A stretch of 28,919 nucleotides of DNA. Origin: a virus. The notes under the pieces were generated by a model. It was not told the origin of the DNA. It made no database searches and saw only the letters and a list, made by a program, of their open reading frames with translations. Where the stretch lies: the IMG/VR virus record IMGVR_UViG_3300042402_004692, positions 1 through 28,919 of that record; one strand, 5' to 3'. Below, in pieces: positions 14,388 to 25,500 of the stretch. The position numbers were made by a program, and so were the translations under genes. Positions within the stretch are counted from its first letter, which is position 1; each line of letters begins with the position of its first letter.

Positions 14388-17300
14388 ATGCCTGAAACAA
14401 GTTTAAGTTTTCAAAATAGTGCAACTTTTAGGGATAAGTTAATTGCAAAAACATTACCCCCATATAATGTGTCAGGTTTTTATAGTGCTCCTTTGGGTCC
14501 TGTTAATTATGAAAAAACCCTATCTGAAATCCCGAACATAAATTCACCTAATATTGGTTCCACTAATGAAGCTGATAATTTTTATGTTTTAAATAAGTAC
14601 GGACCTAACGGTGGATTTGTAAATGTTATTGGTACACAACAAGATCCGATTATATCTTCATCAAATGATGGTGAATACAATCCATCAAGTACCAATCTTG
14701 ACATTGTTAATGAATTTTTCATTGATAGTGCATATAACAAAAACAAGTACGGACCGGTTGGGGGATTCAACGAAATGTTTGATGTTACGGAATATACTGT
14801 GGCAAATCAAGTACACCAACCTTATTTTGACCCAATATTTTTTACACCATCAAACTACGATGCTTATTCTTTATATACACAAAACAATCCTGTAGGAAGT
14901 GACGGTTCCTTATCAAGTGATTCATATTTAGCAAGACTTTCTGCCACTAAACTTTCTACTAATTTTGATGCAAGCTCTGCAGCAGAACAAGAAAGACAAC
15001 TTTTTAGAGAAACTAATACAAATTTAACTTCACCTTCGGCTTTAGCCGGTAGTGGTTTTGGAGGAAGTAGAGATTATCGAATTACAGTTACTGATAGTAA
15101 TGTTAGTTTCTTAGATAGATTAAGAGGGGACTTTAGTCCTTCATCACCTTTAGAAGGACCTTTGTTTATCGATGAAGATACAAATAGAAATCCTACAACA
15201 GGAAATCAAATCGCAAACGTTTTACAAAATACTGCCGCAGGTTCGTTTAATTTGTTAGCAGACGGCTCGAGTAGATTCTTACAACCATCAAAGGCTCTAT
15301 TAAGTCAAACAGGGGCTGGACAAATTTCTACACTTTATGCATTGTTAAACAAAAACCAATTTAGACCATCTTACCAAATAGGGGGATTAGGAAACGTTGC
15401 AATAGCAGGTGTTAACACTATTTTAAGAAGTGTTGGTGCAGAAATTACAGGGGGTTATTATTTAGGATCTGACGCAAACAACCCTGAATTTATAACATCT
15501 CCTGTGAACGCTGTTCCTGTAAATTCACTTGGAAAACTTACAAATGCTATAGTTTTTGGACCGGATGAAATGGGTAACCAATATGAAGGTATTGGAATGG
15601 AACAGGCAAAATTTGGATTGAATGGATTTGCAACAGAAAACGGCGGAAAACCTGACGGTGGTTTTGTTTGGACATCACCAAGATTCAAAGACAACGCTGG
15701 ATTCAAAGTAAAACAGGGAGGAGATGCGGTATCAGTTGACGATGACTTCAACCAAATCAGTACATCTTACCTATTCAACGAATCAACTAATTTTGGACTT
15801 AAACAAGGTTCAATACTTGATAATACACAAAGATTAGTAAATTCTGCTGACAACCTATTCGGAAAAAGAAGATTAAAACACGCCGGAAATGCTATCAATC
15901 AAGTCAGTAAAGTATTTCATGACGGTTACCGTGAAATAACCAAAGGTTCAAAAATAATGTCATACTTGGATAATTCTACTGGTGAAGAAGCTGGTATTGA
16001 ATACTGTAGAGTTTTTACAAAAGACACACCATACTACACATTTAATGACTTACAAAAGTCGGAAGGTATGACAACTCAAAATAGAAGATTTTCATATTCT
16101 GTTTTAGATAGTACATACAATCTTAATATTGCACCTATCAAAGGAATTGGGTCGACAAATGTTACGTCTAAGGGTGCAAAAAAATACATGATATCAATTG
16201 AAAACTTGGCGTGGAGAACTTCTGATAGACCAGGATACACCGTAGATGAACTTCCCCTTTGTGAAAGGGGACCAAACGGTGGTAGAATAATGTGGTTTCC
16301 ACCATATGATGTTGAATTCAGTGATGGAAGTACTGCAAATTTTGATGAAGTTCCTTTTTTAGGTCGACCTGAACCTGTTTATTCTTATAAAAATACAACA
16401 AGAGCAGGAAAACTAGGTTTCAAAATTGTTGTTGACCACCCATCGATCATTAATTTAATTGCAAACAAACAATTAGAAAAATTAGGAAAAGAAAAATTTG
16501 ATCAAGTAGTTAAGTCCTTTATTGCGGGTTGTACTAAATACGACTTGTATGAATTAGCGGCTAAATTTAACACACTTCCATTAAGAGAATTGGAAATGTA
16601 CCAAAACTTACTTAATGACCCAAGGTTAACACCGGAAGAACTAGCACAAATCCAAAATGAAATTCCTGCGGAAAATACTTCATCTGAAAACGCTTCGACT
16701 ATTGGTAATACACCTGAAGAAGAAAATAATTTTATTACTAGGTATGAAGGTTTAGGATTCTTTTTTGGGCCAAATACACAAGATTTTAATTTTCAATCTC
16801 AATACAACAGCTATGTTTCGAATGTTGCAACAATTACGGCTAACTGTCCGCCAGCTGTAGAAGTACAAGGAAATACACAGTATGTTTATATTCCTGATGA
16901 CACAACTTTGTTTATTAATAAAGTTGTTCAAAATAATTTTGATACAATAAATAATGATTTTGTTGAAGGTGTAAAAAGTATTGTATCAAACAAAAATATT
17001 GTTGATATAAAAATAGAAGGAAAAACACAAGAGTATGCCGATTCGGCAAAAAACTTTTTAACTGAAAAACTTAAATCTGAAATCGACAACAAAAAACTAA
17101 CAATACAATCAAGCGGCACTTTAGGTAAAATTACAATAAAGGATTACTCCAATAAAACTAATCCCGTAAACGGTAGTGATTTTTTAACAACACAAACTAT
17201 AGTAAGTCCTGCCAATCAACCAACAGTTCCGGCAACATCAATTCCTTATTCCTATCCTAGTTTAGCGGTTAACGCGGCAATTATAAGTAAAATAACAATT

Positions 17301-19226
17301 GTTGATGATTTAAGTGCTCAAGACCCAACAGACGCAAACGATATCAATCAAAGTGCGCCCGATCAAGTTAATTCACAAGCGGTTAAACCACAACCACTTA
17401 CTGACATTCAAGAAAGACTTAAACAAGCGATTGGTAAAAAAATAATAAGAAGATTGTTAACAGAATGTGATTACTTCGAATTGTTGAAAGATAGTGATCC
17501 TATGGTGTTTGAAACACTTAAAGACAAATTGAAATTTTTTAATCCTGCTTTCCATTCAATAACACCTGAAGGACTGAACGCAAGATTGACATTTTTAAAT
17601 CAGTGTGTAAGACCTGGGCAAACTATACCTGTCATAGGAAGTGATGGTAGACCAAAATATGATGATGCGTTAAACACGTCTTTTGGCGCTCCCCCTGTGT
17701 TAGTTATTAGGGTTGGGGATTTTTATCATACAAAGGCAATACCAGGAAACTTATCAATAACTTATGAAACACCATTCTTTGATATAAACCCTGAAGGTAT
17801 AGGTATTCAACCTATGATTGCTAAAGTAAGTTTAGATTTGAAATTTATAGGTGGTCATGGTTTATCAAGACCTGTAGAATCTTTACAAAATGCTTTGTCT
17901 TTTAATTTCTACGCAAATACTGAAATGTATGATGAAAGAGCTGAAGAAACTGAATTAAATTATGCCCTACTTGATTTGGTAGATAAAGCAATTGAAAATG
18001 CAACACAAAATAATGAACAAACAAATGATGGTGGGGAAACAATTGGTACTGTGTTGACTACTGTTAAAAGTGGTGATACTGAAAGTGGTGATATTGATTA
18101 TACTAAGATTTACACTCAACTATCTGATCAAACAAAAGAATATATTAATATAAGTACAAACCAATATAGTACTATTGTTGATCAAACAAATTTCAGTATG
18201 TTACAACTTATTTCTTACGAAAGAAACTACAATTCTGGTTTTACAATTATAAATACCGCAAGCGCGATCGATACTAAAATTTACGGTAAACCAAATGATT
18301 ATGAAAAAAGAATTAATAAATTGAGTAGTAAAATTAAAGAAGATATAGACAATGAAACTAATCCTATAATTAAAATTTTTAGAAGTGTTCAGCAAGTAAA
18401 AGATCAAGAAAACATAATCAGGGATACTAAAAGAAAGTTAAAGGCGTATGTTGAAAGTGTTGAAAGGGAAATTATAAGAGATATGGCACAACCCATAAAT
18501 ACTATTGTTGATAGTGAACAAAACTTGATTAAAGTTTTCAATAAATTGAATGTTGTAACAACCAAAAAATTAGGTAATGTCCAAACCATTACAGGTATTG
18601 ACGGAAAAATATTACCTGACGGGAATGTAAAAGTTTATAATTTAACGGGTACCACTTCAGTTTTTGACAAAATGATTACTGATTATTTGCAAATTGCAAA
18701 AAACCTAAATGATGTTGCAAAACAAAAAAGTGTAAATAAAATTGTCCCGTTACAAAACGAAAAGTTTTATGATAATGAAAAATGTTTTCAAACTTGTGTA
18801 CCCATGACAGAACTACCCGATGATGAAGATAAAAGATTTTATACTTTACTTTCTCAAACATTTACAAATAATGATAAATATCAACTTTTATTTATTGAGT
18901 TTATTTCTACACCACAGGTAGAACAAATACCAGGGGCTAAGACCGAATTGACAAGTAGGTTTGACGAGTTGAAGAAAAATTTTGACGAAACATATGGAAG
19001 GGATAAAGAAAAAATAAAATCAGATTCTGAAGACCAAGAATTTATTAGATTAAAAGATTTTGTATTGGAGGATAGTACCGATAGAAGATTATTATATAAC
19101 ACTATACCTTTAAATAACAACGATAGTCTGACCAAAGACAAAAAAACACAAATAAGTCAAATATACAGTCAAACAAACTGGAATAACCAAAAAAATACCT
19201 TTGATGGTAAAGTAAAATTAAATTGA
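14388..19226 (+). CDS. Large baseplate protein, 1612 residues
   Basis: A very long structural protein. The N-terminus has a repeated motif, NKYGPNGGF and NKYGPVGGF (about 65-75 and 118-127). At about 626-670 lies RGPNGGRIMWFPPYDVEF followed by GRPEPVYSYKNTTRAGKLGFKIVVDHPS. A segment at about 830-920 has an alternating pattern weakly like an OmpA-type fold. At about 1100-1170, PPVLVIRVGDFYHTKAIPG then FIGGHGLSRPVESL resembles the conserved core of tube-initiator and baseplate adaptor proteins (gp48/gp54-like). A charged coiled coil is likely at about 1297-1365. It ends one base before gp53, so the genes are translationally coupled. The exact T4 equivalent cannot be assigned; a fused baseplate inner ring component is my best reading. 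Confidence 0.65.
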   Translation: MPETSLSFQNSATFRDKLIAKTLPPYNVSGFYSAPLGPVNYEKTLSEIPNINSPNIGSTNEADNFYVLNKYGPNGGFVNVIGTQQDPIISSSNDGEYNPSSTNLDIVNEFFIDSAYNKNKYGPVGGFNEMFDVTEYTVANQVHQPYFDPIFFTPSNYDAYSLYTQNNPVGSDGSLSSDSYLARLSATKLSTNFDASSAAEQERQLFRETNTNLTSPSALAGSGFGGSRDYRITVTDSNVSFLDRLRGDFSPSSPLEGPLFIDEDTNRNPTTGNQIANVLQNTAAGSFNLLADGSSRFLQPSKALLSQTGAGQISTLYALLNKNQFRPSYQIGGLGNVAIAGVNTILRSVGAEITGGYYLGSDANNPEFITSPVNAVPVNSLGKLTNAIVFGPDEMGNQYEGIGMEQAKFGLNGFATENGGKPDGGFVWTSPRFKDNAGFKVKQGGDAVSVDDDFNQISTSYLFNESTNFGLKQGSILDNTQRLVNSADNLFGKRRLKHAGNAINQVSKVFHDGYREITKGSKIMSYLDNSTGEEAGIEYCRVFTKDTPYYTFNDLQKSEGMTTQNRRFSYSVLDSTYNLNIAPIKGIGSTNVTSKGAKKYMISIENLAWRTSDRPGYTVDELPLCERGPNGGRIMWFPPYDVEFSDGSTANFDEVPFLGRPEPVYSYKNTTRAGKLGFKIVVDHPSIINLIANKQLEKLGKEKFDQVVKSFIAGCTKYDLYELAAKFNTLPLRELEMYQNLLNDPRLTPEELAQIQNEIPAENTSSENASTIGNTPEEENNFITRYEGLGFFFGPNTQDFNFQSQYNSYVSNVATITANCPPAVEVQGNTQYVYIPDDTTLFINKVVQNNFDTINNDFVEGVKSIVSNKNIVDIKIEGKTQEYADSAKNFLTEKLKSEIDNKKLTIQSSGTLGKITIKDYSNKTNPVNGSDFLTTQTIVSPANQPTVPATSIPYSYPSLAVNAAIISKITIVDDLSAQDPTDANDINQSAPDQVNSQAVKPQPLTDIQERLKQAIGKKIIRRLLTECDYFELLKDSDPMVFETLKDKLKFFNPAFHSITPEGLNARLTFLNQCVRPGQTIPVIGSDGRPKYDDALNTSFGAPPVLVIRVGDFYHTKAIPGNLSITYETPFFDINPEGIGIQPMIAKVSLDLKFIGGHGLSRPVESLQNALSFNFYANTEMYDERAEETELNYALLDLVDKAIENATQNNEQTNDGGETIGTVLTTVKSGDTESGDIDYTKIYTQLSDQTKEYINISTNQYSTIVDQTNFSMLQLISYERNYNSGFTIINTASAIDTKIYGKPNDYEKRINKLSSKIKEDIDNETNPIIKIFRSVQQVKDQENIIRDTKRKLKAYVESVEREIIRDMAQPINTIVDSEQNLIKVFNKLNVVTTKKLGNVQTITGIDGKILPDGNVKVYNLTGTTSVFDKMITDYLQIAKNLNDVAKQKSVNKIVPLQNEKFYDNEKCFQTCVPMTELPDDEDKRFYTLLSQTFTNNDKYQLLFIEFISTPQVEQIPGAKTELTSRFDELKKNFDETYGRDKEKIKSDSEDQEFIRLKDFVLEDSTDRRLLYNTIPLNNNDSLTKDKKTQISQIYSQTNWNNQKNTFDGKVKLN

Positions 19227-19227
19227 T

Positions 19228-19551
19228 ATGGCTCTACAATACTTCAATAGATACAATCAGTTTTTGGTAAACGGTGAACAAATTATTGTTCCTTTTGTTA
19301 AATTGGATACAAAACCTTCAGATAAGAACTATATTTATAAAGTTGGTCAGTCAAGGTTGGACAAGATTTCCCAACAATATTATGGAACTCCTTTTTTTGG
19401 CTGGTTAATATTGGCCGCAAATCCACAATTTGGTGGAGAAGAATGGAATATTCCTGATGGATCAATTTTAAAAGTACCATTTCCTTTGGTTGGTTCTTTA
19501 CAAGATTATAAAAATGCAATAGAAAATTATTATTTTTATTATGGCGATTGA
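19228..19551 (+). CDS. Baseplate wedge protein, T4 gp53-like (LysM-like)
   Basis: Encodes 107 residues. The core at about 36-90 has the gp53/LysM pattern: YKVGQSRLDKISQQYYGTP, FFGWLILAANP, then IPDGSILKVPFPL. T4 gp53 (196 residues) joins neighbouring baseplate wedges. This shorter version keeps the conserved domain, and a LysM-like fold could also contact peptidoglycan. It starts right after the stop of the preceding gene, and its last 11 bases overlap the start of the 2135-residue gene, so translation of the three is coupled. Confidence 0.78.
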   Translation: MALQYFNRYNQFLVNGEQIIVPFVKLDTKPSDKNYIYKVGQSRLDKISQQYYGTPFFGWLILAANPQFGGEEWNIPDGSILKVPFPLVGSLQDYKNAIENYYFYYGD

Positions 19552-22500
19552 CAATGAAAATATTTTAGTAGACTTTGATTACCAAAATATCATTATTATT
19601 GACCCTAATAAAATTATTGATAATGATGGAAATGTAAAAGAACGTGCAGTCAAACATGAAAACTTGGTAATGTATGCCAATTTGGAATGTAAAGTTCTAC
19701 CAAGGACCAAATTAATAATTGGTGCAACACCAAATAACACAGACCTACAAACACTATCAATTGCTTCTATCAATTTCCTTAATCCTGGACAAAAAAAATT
19801 TTTAGATAATAGTTATACAGATCAACATACAGGAAAAGGAACTCTTAAAGGTGAAGGAGTTAATCAACCAAGTCAAACTGCGGTTGTGAACCCTAAAAAC
19901 TCAAACGAATTTTATCTCAACCAAACTTTTTTAAGTGAAGGTAAAAATCAAGTTACTGACACAGGTTTAATGGGTATTAAAAGTATTCGAGTTTCTACAG
20001 AAATGAGTTTGAAAACAATGGTAGATATTTCGTTGGTTGATATTAGAGGTAGGGCATTATTTGAATTGGCCGATGCTTCACCATATGGAGTGTTTTTTCA
20101 ATTCCCATATCCACCATTTACGTTAACAATCAAAGGGTGGTATGGTAAGGCCGTTAGGTACAAACTTCAACTTTTGGATTTCAAAAGTAAGTTTGATGCC
20201 GAAACGGGAAATTTTAATATTGATTTAAAATTTCAACCATATCAATTTACAGTTATTAATGAAATAAAGTTATCCGATACTCTTGCTTTACCACATATGT
20301 ATGAGGCTAATACAACTTTAGTATCTACGCCGAATACAGTAACACAAAACAATGTTTCTACAAATGCAAAATTAACAAGGGGATATCAAAAAATAAGGGA
20401 AGTATATAAGGAATATAAAAAGAAAAAATTGATTGATGAAAATCTACCTGAGTATACTGTTTATGAATTTAAAGAAAAATTAAAAACGTTTATCACTGAT
20501 ATTCTTAACAATTATCAAAATCAAGAATCATTAAGCGCTTTAACAAATTGTGAAGTTTATTTAAACCAATTAAGTGAATTCAAAAACACAATATATTATA
20601 ATAAAGATTCATGGTATAACACAAATTTATATGTACAAGCGCCTATAGTTTTAAGTTCATATACTTCAAATAATACAGTAACATATGTTAAAAACTTCAG
20701 GTATAAAAAAGAAATAGAAGATGATACTGGATTAAAAAATGCTGCTTTTGCAAAATTGAATAGTATTATATCTGAAAATTTAGATAAATTAAGTAAAAAC
20801 CCGACATTTGGTACTAGTCAAACCTGTAATTATACTATAAAAGGTGTACCAACTAATTCTAGTATCCCATTGAACATAAGTATAAAGGATTTTTATTATG
20901 ATAAAACTGATAATACTATATTAACAAGTGATCCTATTGATTATAAAATATCGTATCAGTACGCTTATAATACTTCACCAAGTGGAAGTACTGACCCAAA
21001 TTTTATAAAGTTTAAAACAGACTTACAAACTTCTTTACCAAGTCAAAGTTACTTTGTTTTTGATGGTATAACCGAAGGGGACAAATCTTTTATAGAAAAA
21101 ATAAATGATTTAGAAAAAGAATTAAAAACCAAAAAAACCCAAATTGAAAATGATTTAACAAATGCGCTGAAGGATACCCTTGAATTAAATTTAGGGTTCA
21201 AACCCACAATTAAAAACATGGCGGGTATTTTGATGGCCAGCGCCGAAGCCTTTTTAAGAATTTTGGATGAAGTACATAAAAACGCATGGAACAAAAGGGA
21301 TGATCCAACAAGAAGACGGGCAATACTAGATAGTGTATCAAATAGTGCTTCGGTTGACAGACCTAAAATTGCAAGAGCAAATTCTCCAGTATTTCCATGG
21401 CCACAATTTATAGTTGAAGACAATTCAAATCCTTCCAAAACAACATATCAAGTTAAATATCCTGGTGACTATCCCGCAGAAACTGGATCAAATGATTATA
21501 CAATTTGGCCTGAAGTAGAATTTGTTGAAGAATATTTATACGGGTTTACTCAAAGAAATACCAATACAAACTTTATAACAACTCAAAACCAAAGAATTAA
21601 TTTACCATACACTTCTTTGAATTCTGTTGAGTACCCACTTACGTTCGAATTGTTTTCAAGTACTGAAGATGTTAAATTTATATATGAAATATATGAAAGG
21701 GTTCTTACATACGCTTTTTATTCTAAACTAAACCGACAAGGTAGTGATGAAAATTCTGTGTATAATGTTATCATGGACATGGAAACACAGAATATAAAAA
21801 ACGCTTTGAGTACAGATAATCCTTTTCTAATACAACTTCTGAAAAGTTATAATTTTAACGCATTAAATTTTGAATTGATATTAAAACATATTTCAAATGA
21901 TGGTAACGGTGAAAGTTGGCAAAACTTCAGAAGGGGTATATATAACACACCATACTTGAAAAGTGTTACAGAAACTCCATTTTATTTATCATCCTTCGAA
22001 CCACCAACACAACCTGTTGTTGGGGATTCTTCTAAAATAACAAGTTTTTTGGCCACAACAAAAAATAATGATTTTGACAACACAGACATTTATCCATATG
22101 TAAATGTTGATTGGATTAATAAAAACTTGGCGAATTCCCTTAGTGTACAAAATGACGCAAAAAACGCTTTTAACACTAACCAAACTATATTTTATAATAC
22201 GGATATAGTACAGACTGCCAACTTTAAACAAAACAGTGATTCTGATTTTGTAAGACCATTCACGTATTTTTATAAGACAGCACCTTCTGATCCATCTAAC
22301 ACTGTCACAAGTAGGGACACATTGTATGCTTTATATGAAGATAGAAGTAAAAACTATGATAAACAATATTTCACTGAAGGTAATGTAAATTATATACAGT
22401 ATGAAAATGAACTGTTATATAATCAAACAACTTCATTGTTGAACACACCTTATTTTGCTAATGCAATATCTGTAGGTGTACAGAATTTTAGAAATAAAAA

Positions 22501-25500
22501 TTTGTACCCATACAAGGAGGCGGCATACCTATTTTTAAACTCGTTACCACTAACAACACTTAGGGAAAAATACAAAACTCTTGATGGACCCGCAGTAAAA
22601 GAATTGGACTACATGTTTGCTGCGTTTAAAAAGTTTGGGTCGGTTCACAGGTTACCATACGCTTGGGTTTTAAAATATGGGTCTATTTGGCACAGATATA
22701 AAAATTGGATTGAAACAGGATTTGACTTTATGACAACTCCTTGGGACAATTTTAACGCAAACGAAAACTTTGACCCAATAACACAAAATCCCGCAAAAAT
22801 ATATAACTTATCTGGTTTTACATCAATATCAAATCAACCTGTTGAAATATCATTACAAAGAGATATAACTTCAGGGTTTTTGACGGCAACCAAAATGGAT
22901 TTAGGGTTTTATCCAAAATTGGCAAATGACTTCAATTTATTTTACAATGGATTAGAACTATATGACACATATACAGATTTAGAAATACAAGAAACTATTG
23001 ATAGTAAAAAATTATATCTGAACTTGTCGGACAATTCCTTACTTAACTATGATTTTGGATTTGATCCGGCAGATCCAAATAGAGCTTTGAATATATCAAC
23101 CTTGTCAACTTTAGTAAAGGACGATTTAAGTGGAGACTATTTTATTACACCTTCTTTTGGTTTGAGTTTTAATCAGACAAAATACGAATGTTTTTCAGGG
23201 CCCGCAGGACAAGAAAAAATTAAGACGGAAGTTAAAAACAATCCCGCGGTGTTCAATGGATCGGTGAGAATGTTTTGGTCAATGCCTAATTATGGATATT
23301 TTGACAACAATAGATTAGGTATCAATTCACCTGATGAATATCTTAAAAGTATGATTCTTGACAAACCAAACCAAGAAAATTTTTCATTAAACGGTGACAT
23401 AACAAAGTACACAAAAATCGATGAAGTATTTTCTATTTTTGAAAAAAGAGTTTTGGACCTTTTTGAAGAACACTTTTTAAATTTTTCAAAATGTAAGTAC
23501 GACTACGTAAATATAATTAAAAGACCTGAAGGTAGTCCAGCATCAGAAGATTCTATTTTGATAAAATATAGAAATTTTCAGTTATTGGCAACGGAAATGT
23601 TTAGAATTAATAAAACAAACTTTTTGACAGAAAATGTAAGTGATGTTGCAATTGAACAGGTTAAGGCAAGCCAGTTAGTTTCAATACATGATTTAATAGA
23701 AAAATTTATTAACTATGATGTTTTATTTGATAATGGTAACCCATCATTTTATAACAAAAGAGTTTTTTACAGTTTAACCAACCTTCCATTAGTTGATAAA
23801 ATTGTTCCCAAATCATACTTTGTTGATACACCATATTCACTACCATCATTAAATGGTACCACAACTTTAGCACAATCACAAAATGCTTATCCTGATGAAT
23901 GGAGAGCCTTAGAAACATATGTAGGGTTTTCAACCATACCTAATTTAGTTTATACCGATCAAGGTTCATTTATAACAGATTTTTTTATTGATCTAGATAT
24001 TGCTTTTTCAGTAGACAATATTCGTGATTTTGCACCAATTATAAAAATATTTGCAACACAAAAGTTAACTGACAATACTTTTAATGAATTCAAACTAAGA
24101 AACTACTTAATAAATTACTTTGAAAAATGTAATTTGTTTAAGAATAATATTATTAATACTTTGATGCCTGAAGTACTAAAAAGTTTACCAAACCAAATTA
24201 TTACACCACAACCTAACAAGGCAAACTACACAGGTAACATAGGTAGAATTGAAACATGGGAAAAAATAAAGGCACTTAATGACAAGTGGATTGCTGGAAA
24301 TGATTATAAAGAAAATTCATTATTTGAAGATTTTTTATTTTTAGATAGAGCGTCAAGAAATATTGGTGGTGAAGTTTATTGTGACGTTGTTCTTTGGAAA
24401 GATAAATTGGAAGAATCAATATTAAAAGTACCTGATCGTCCATTATGGTTGATATTAAGAGAATTAATTGAAGCGTCTGGATTTACTGTTTTGGATTACG
24501 CAGGATACGTAAACTATTATGATGTAAATGATGTTACGGTAAGACCTAATCCATCTAACCAAGGCTCAACTTCCATTGCTAATGACATATTTGGAACTTT
24601 TTTGAATGTTGATTTTAGAAATTCGAAAAGTAAAATAGTTTGTACATTCGCTAACGAAGCTAGTAAAAACTTAGATATCCCTAATAGTGATTTTAGAAAC
24701 GACGTTTTCCAACTTAACAGACAATCTGAAAATCCACTTATTGAAAATCAAAGTAAAAAACAAGATTGGGGTCAGTCGAACAAGTTAGTTGCATTCAACT
24801 TGGACATCGGAAGACAAAACCAAGGGGTTTTTACAAGTTTTGATGTAAACATGAATTCGGGTCAAAAAACTGCCGAAGAAATACGGATGTTAGAATATAC
24901 CGCAAATCAAGCAGGAGGTATAAATGTAACACCTCAAAGTCAATCTATGTACAATTTTTACAAATATAGAGTTTATACTTGTGACGTTTCTATGTTTGGA
25001 AACGCACTTATTCAACCAAAAATGTACTTCAATTTGAGAAATGTACCAATGTTTTCGGGACCATATCAAATATTAAATGTTTCTCACACAATTGGAGTTG
25101 GAAGTTTCACAACAACATTTTCAGGAACAAGACAACCCGTATATGAAATTTCGGCTCAAGATTCTTATTTACAAACTATATATAAAAACTTTGTTACTCC
25201 ACTATTAAACAAGGCGAAAACTAGTACAAGTTCAAACATAACAACAAATATTATTGGACAACAGACATCTAAAATGGCTACTGTAACAGGACCAAATACA
25301 CCATCATCATCTCAGTGTGGTCAAAGTTTGGTGTCACCGTTTGATACTTTTGTTTATAGTGCATCAACACAAACAAGTATTGCAACAAGTACAGTTGTAA
25401 GTAATATTAAAAGTGTTGTTAATTTAATACCTAATAATAATTTACTTACTACAAATCAAAAAATAGCTTTAAGATACATGACATTCATTATTGGATATAT

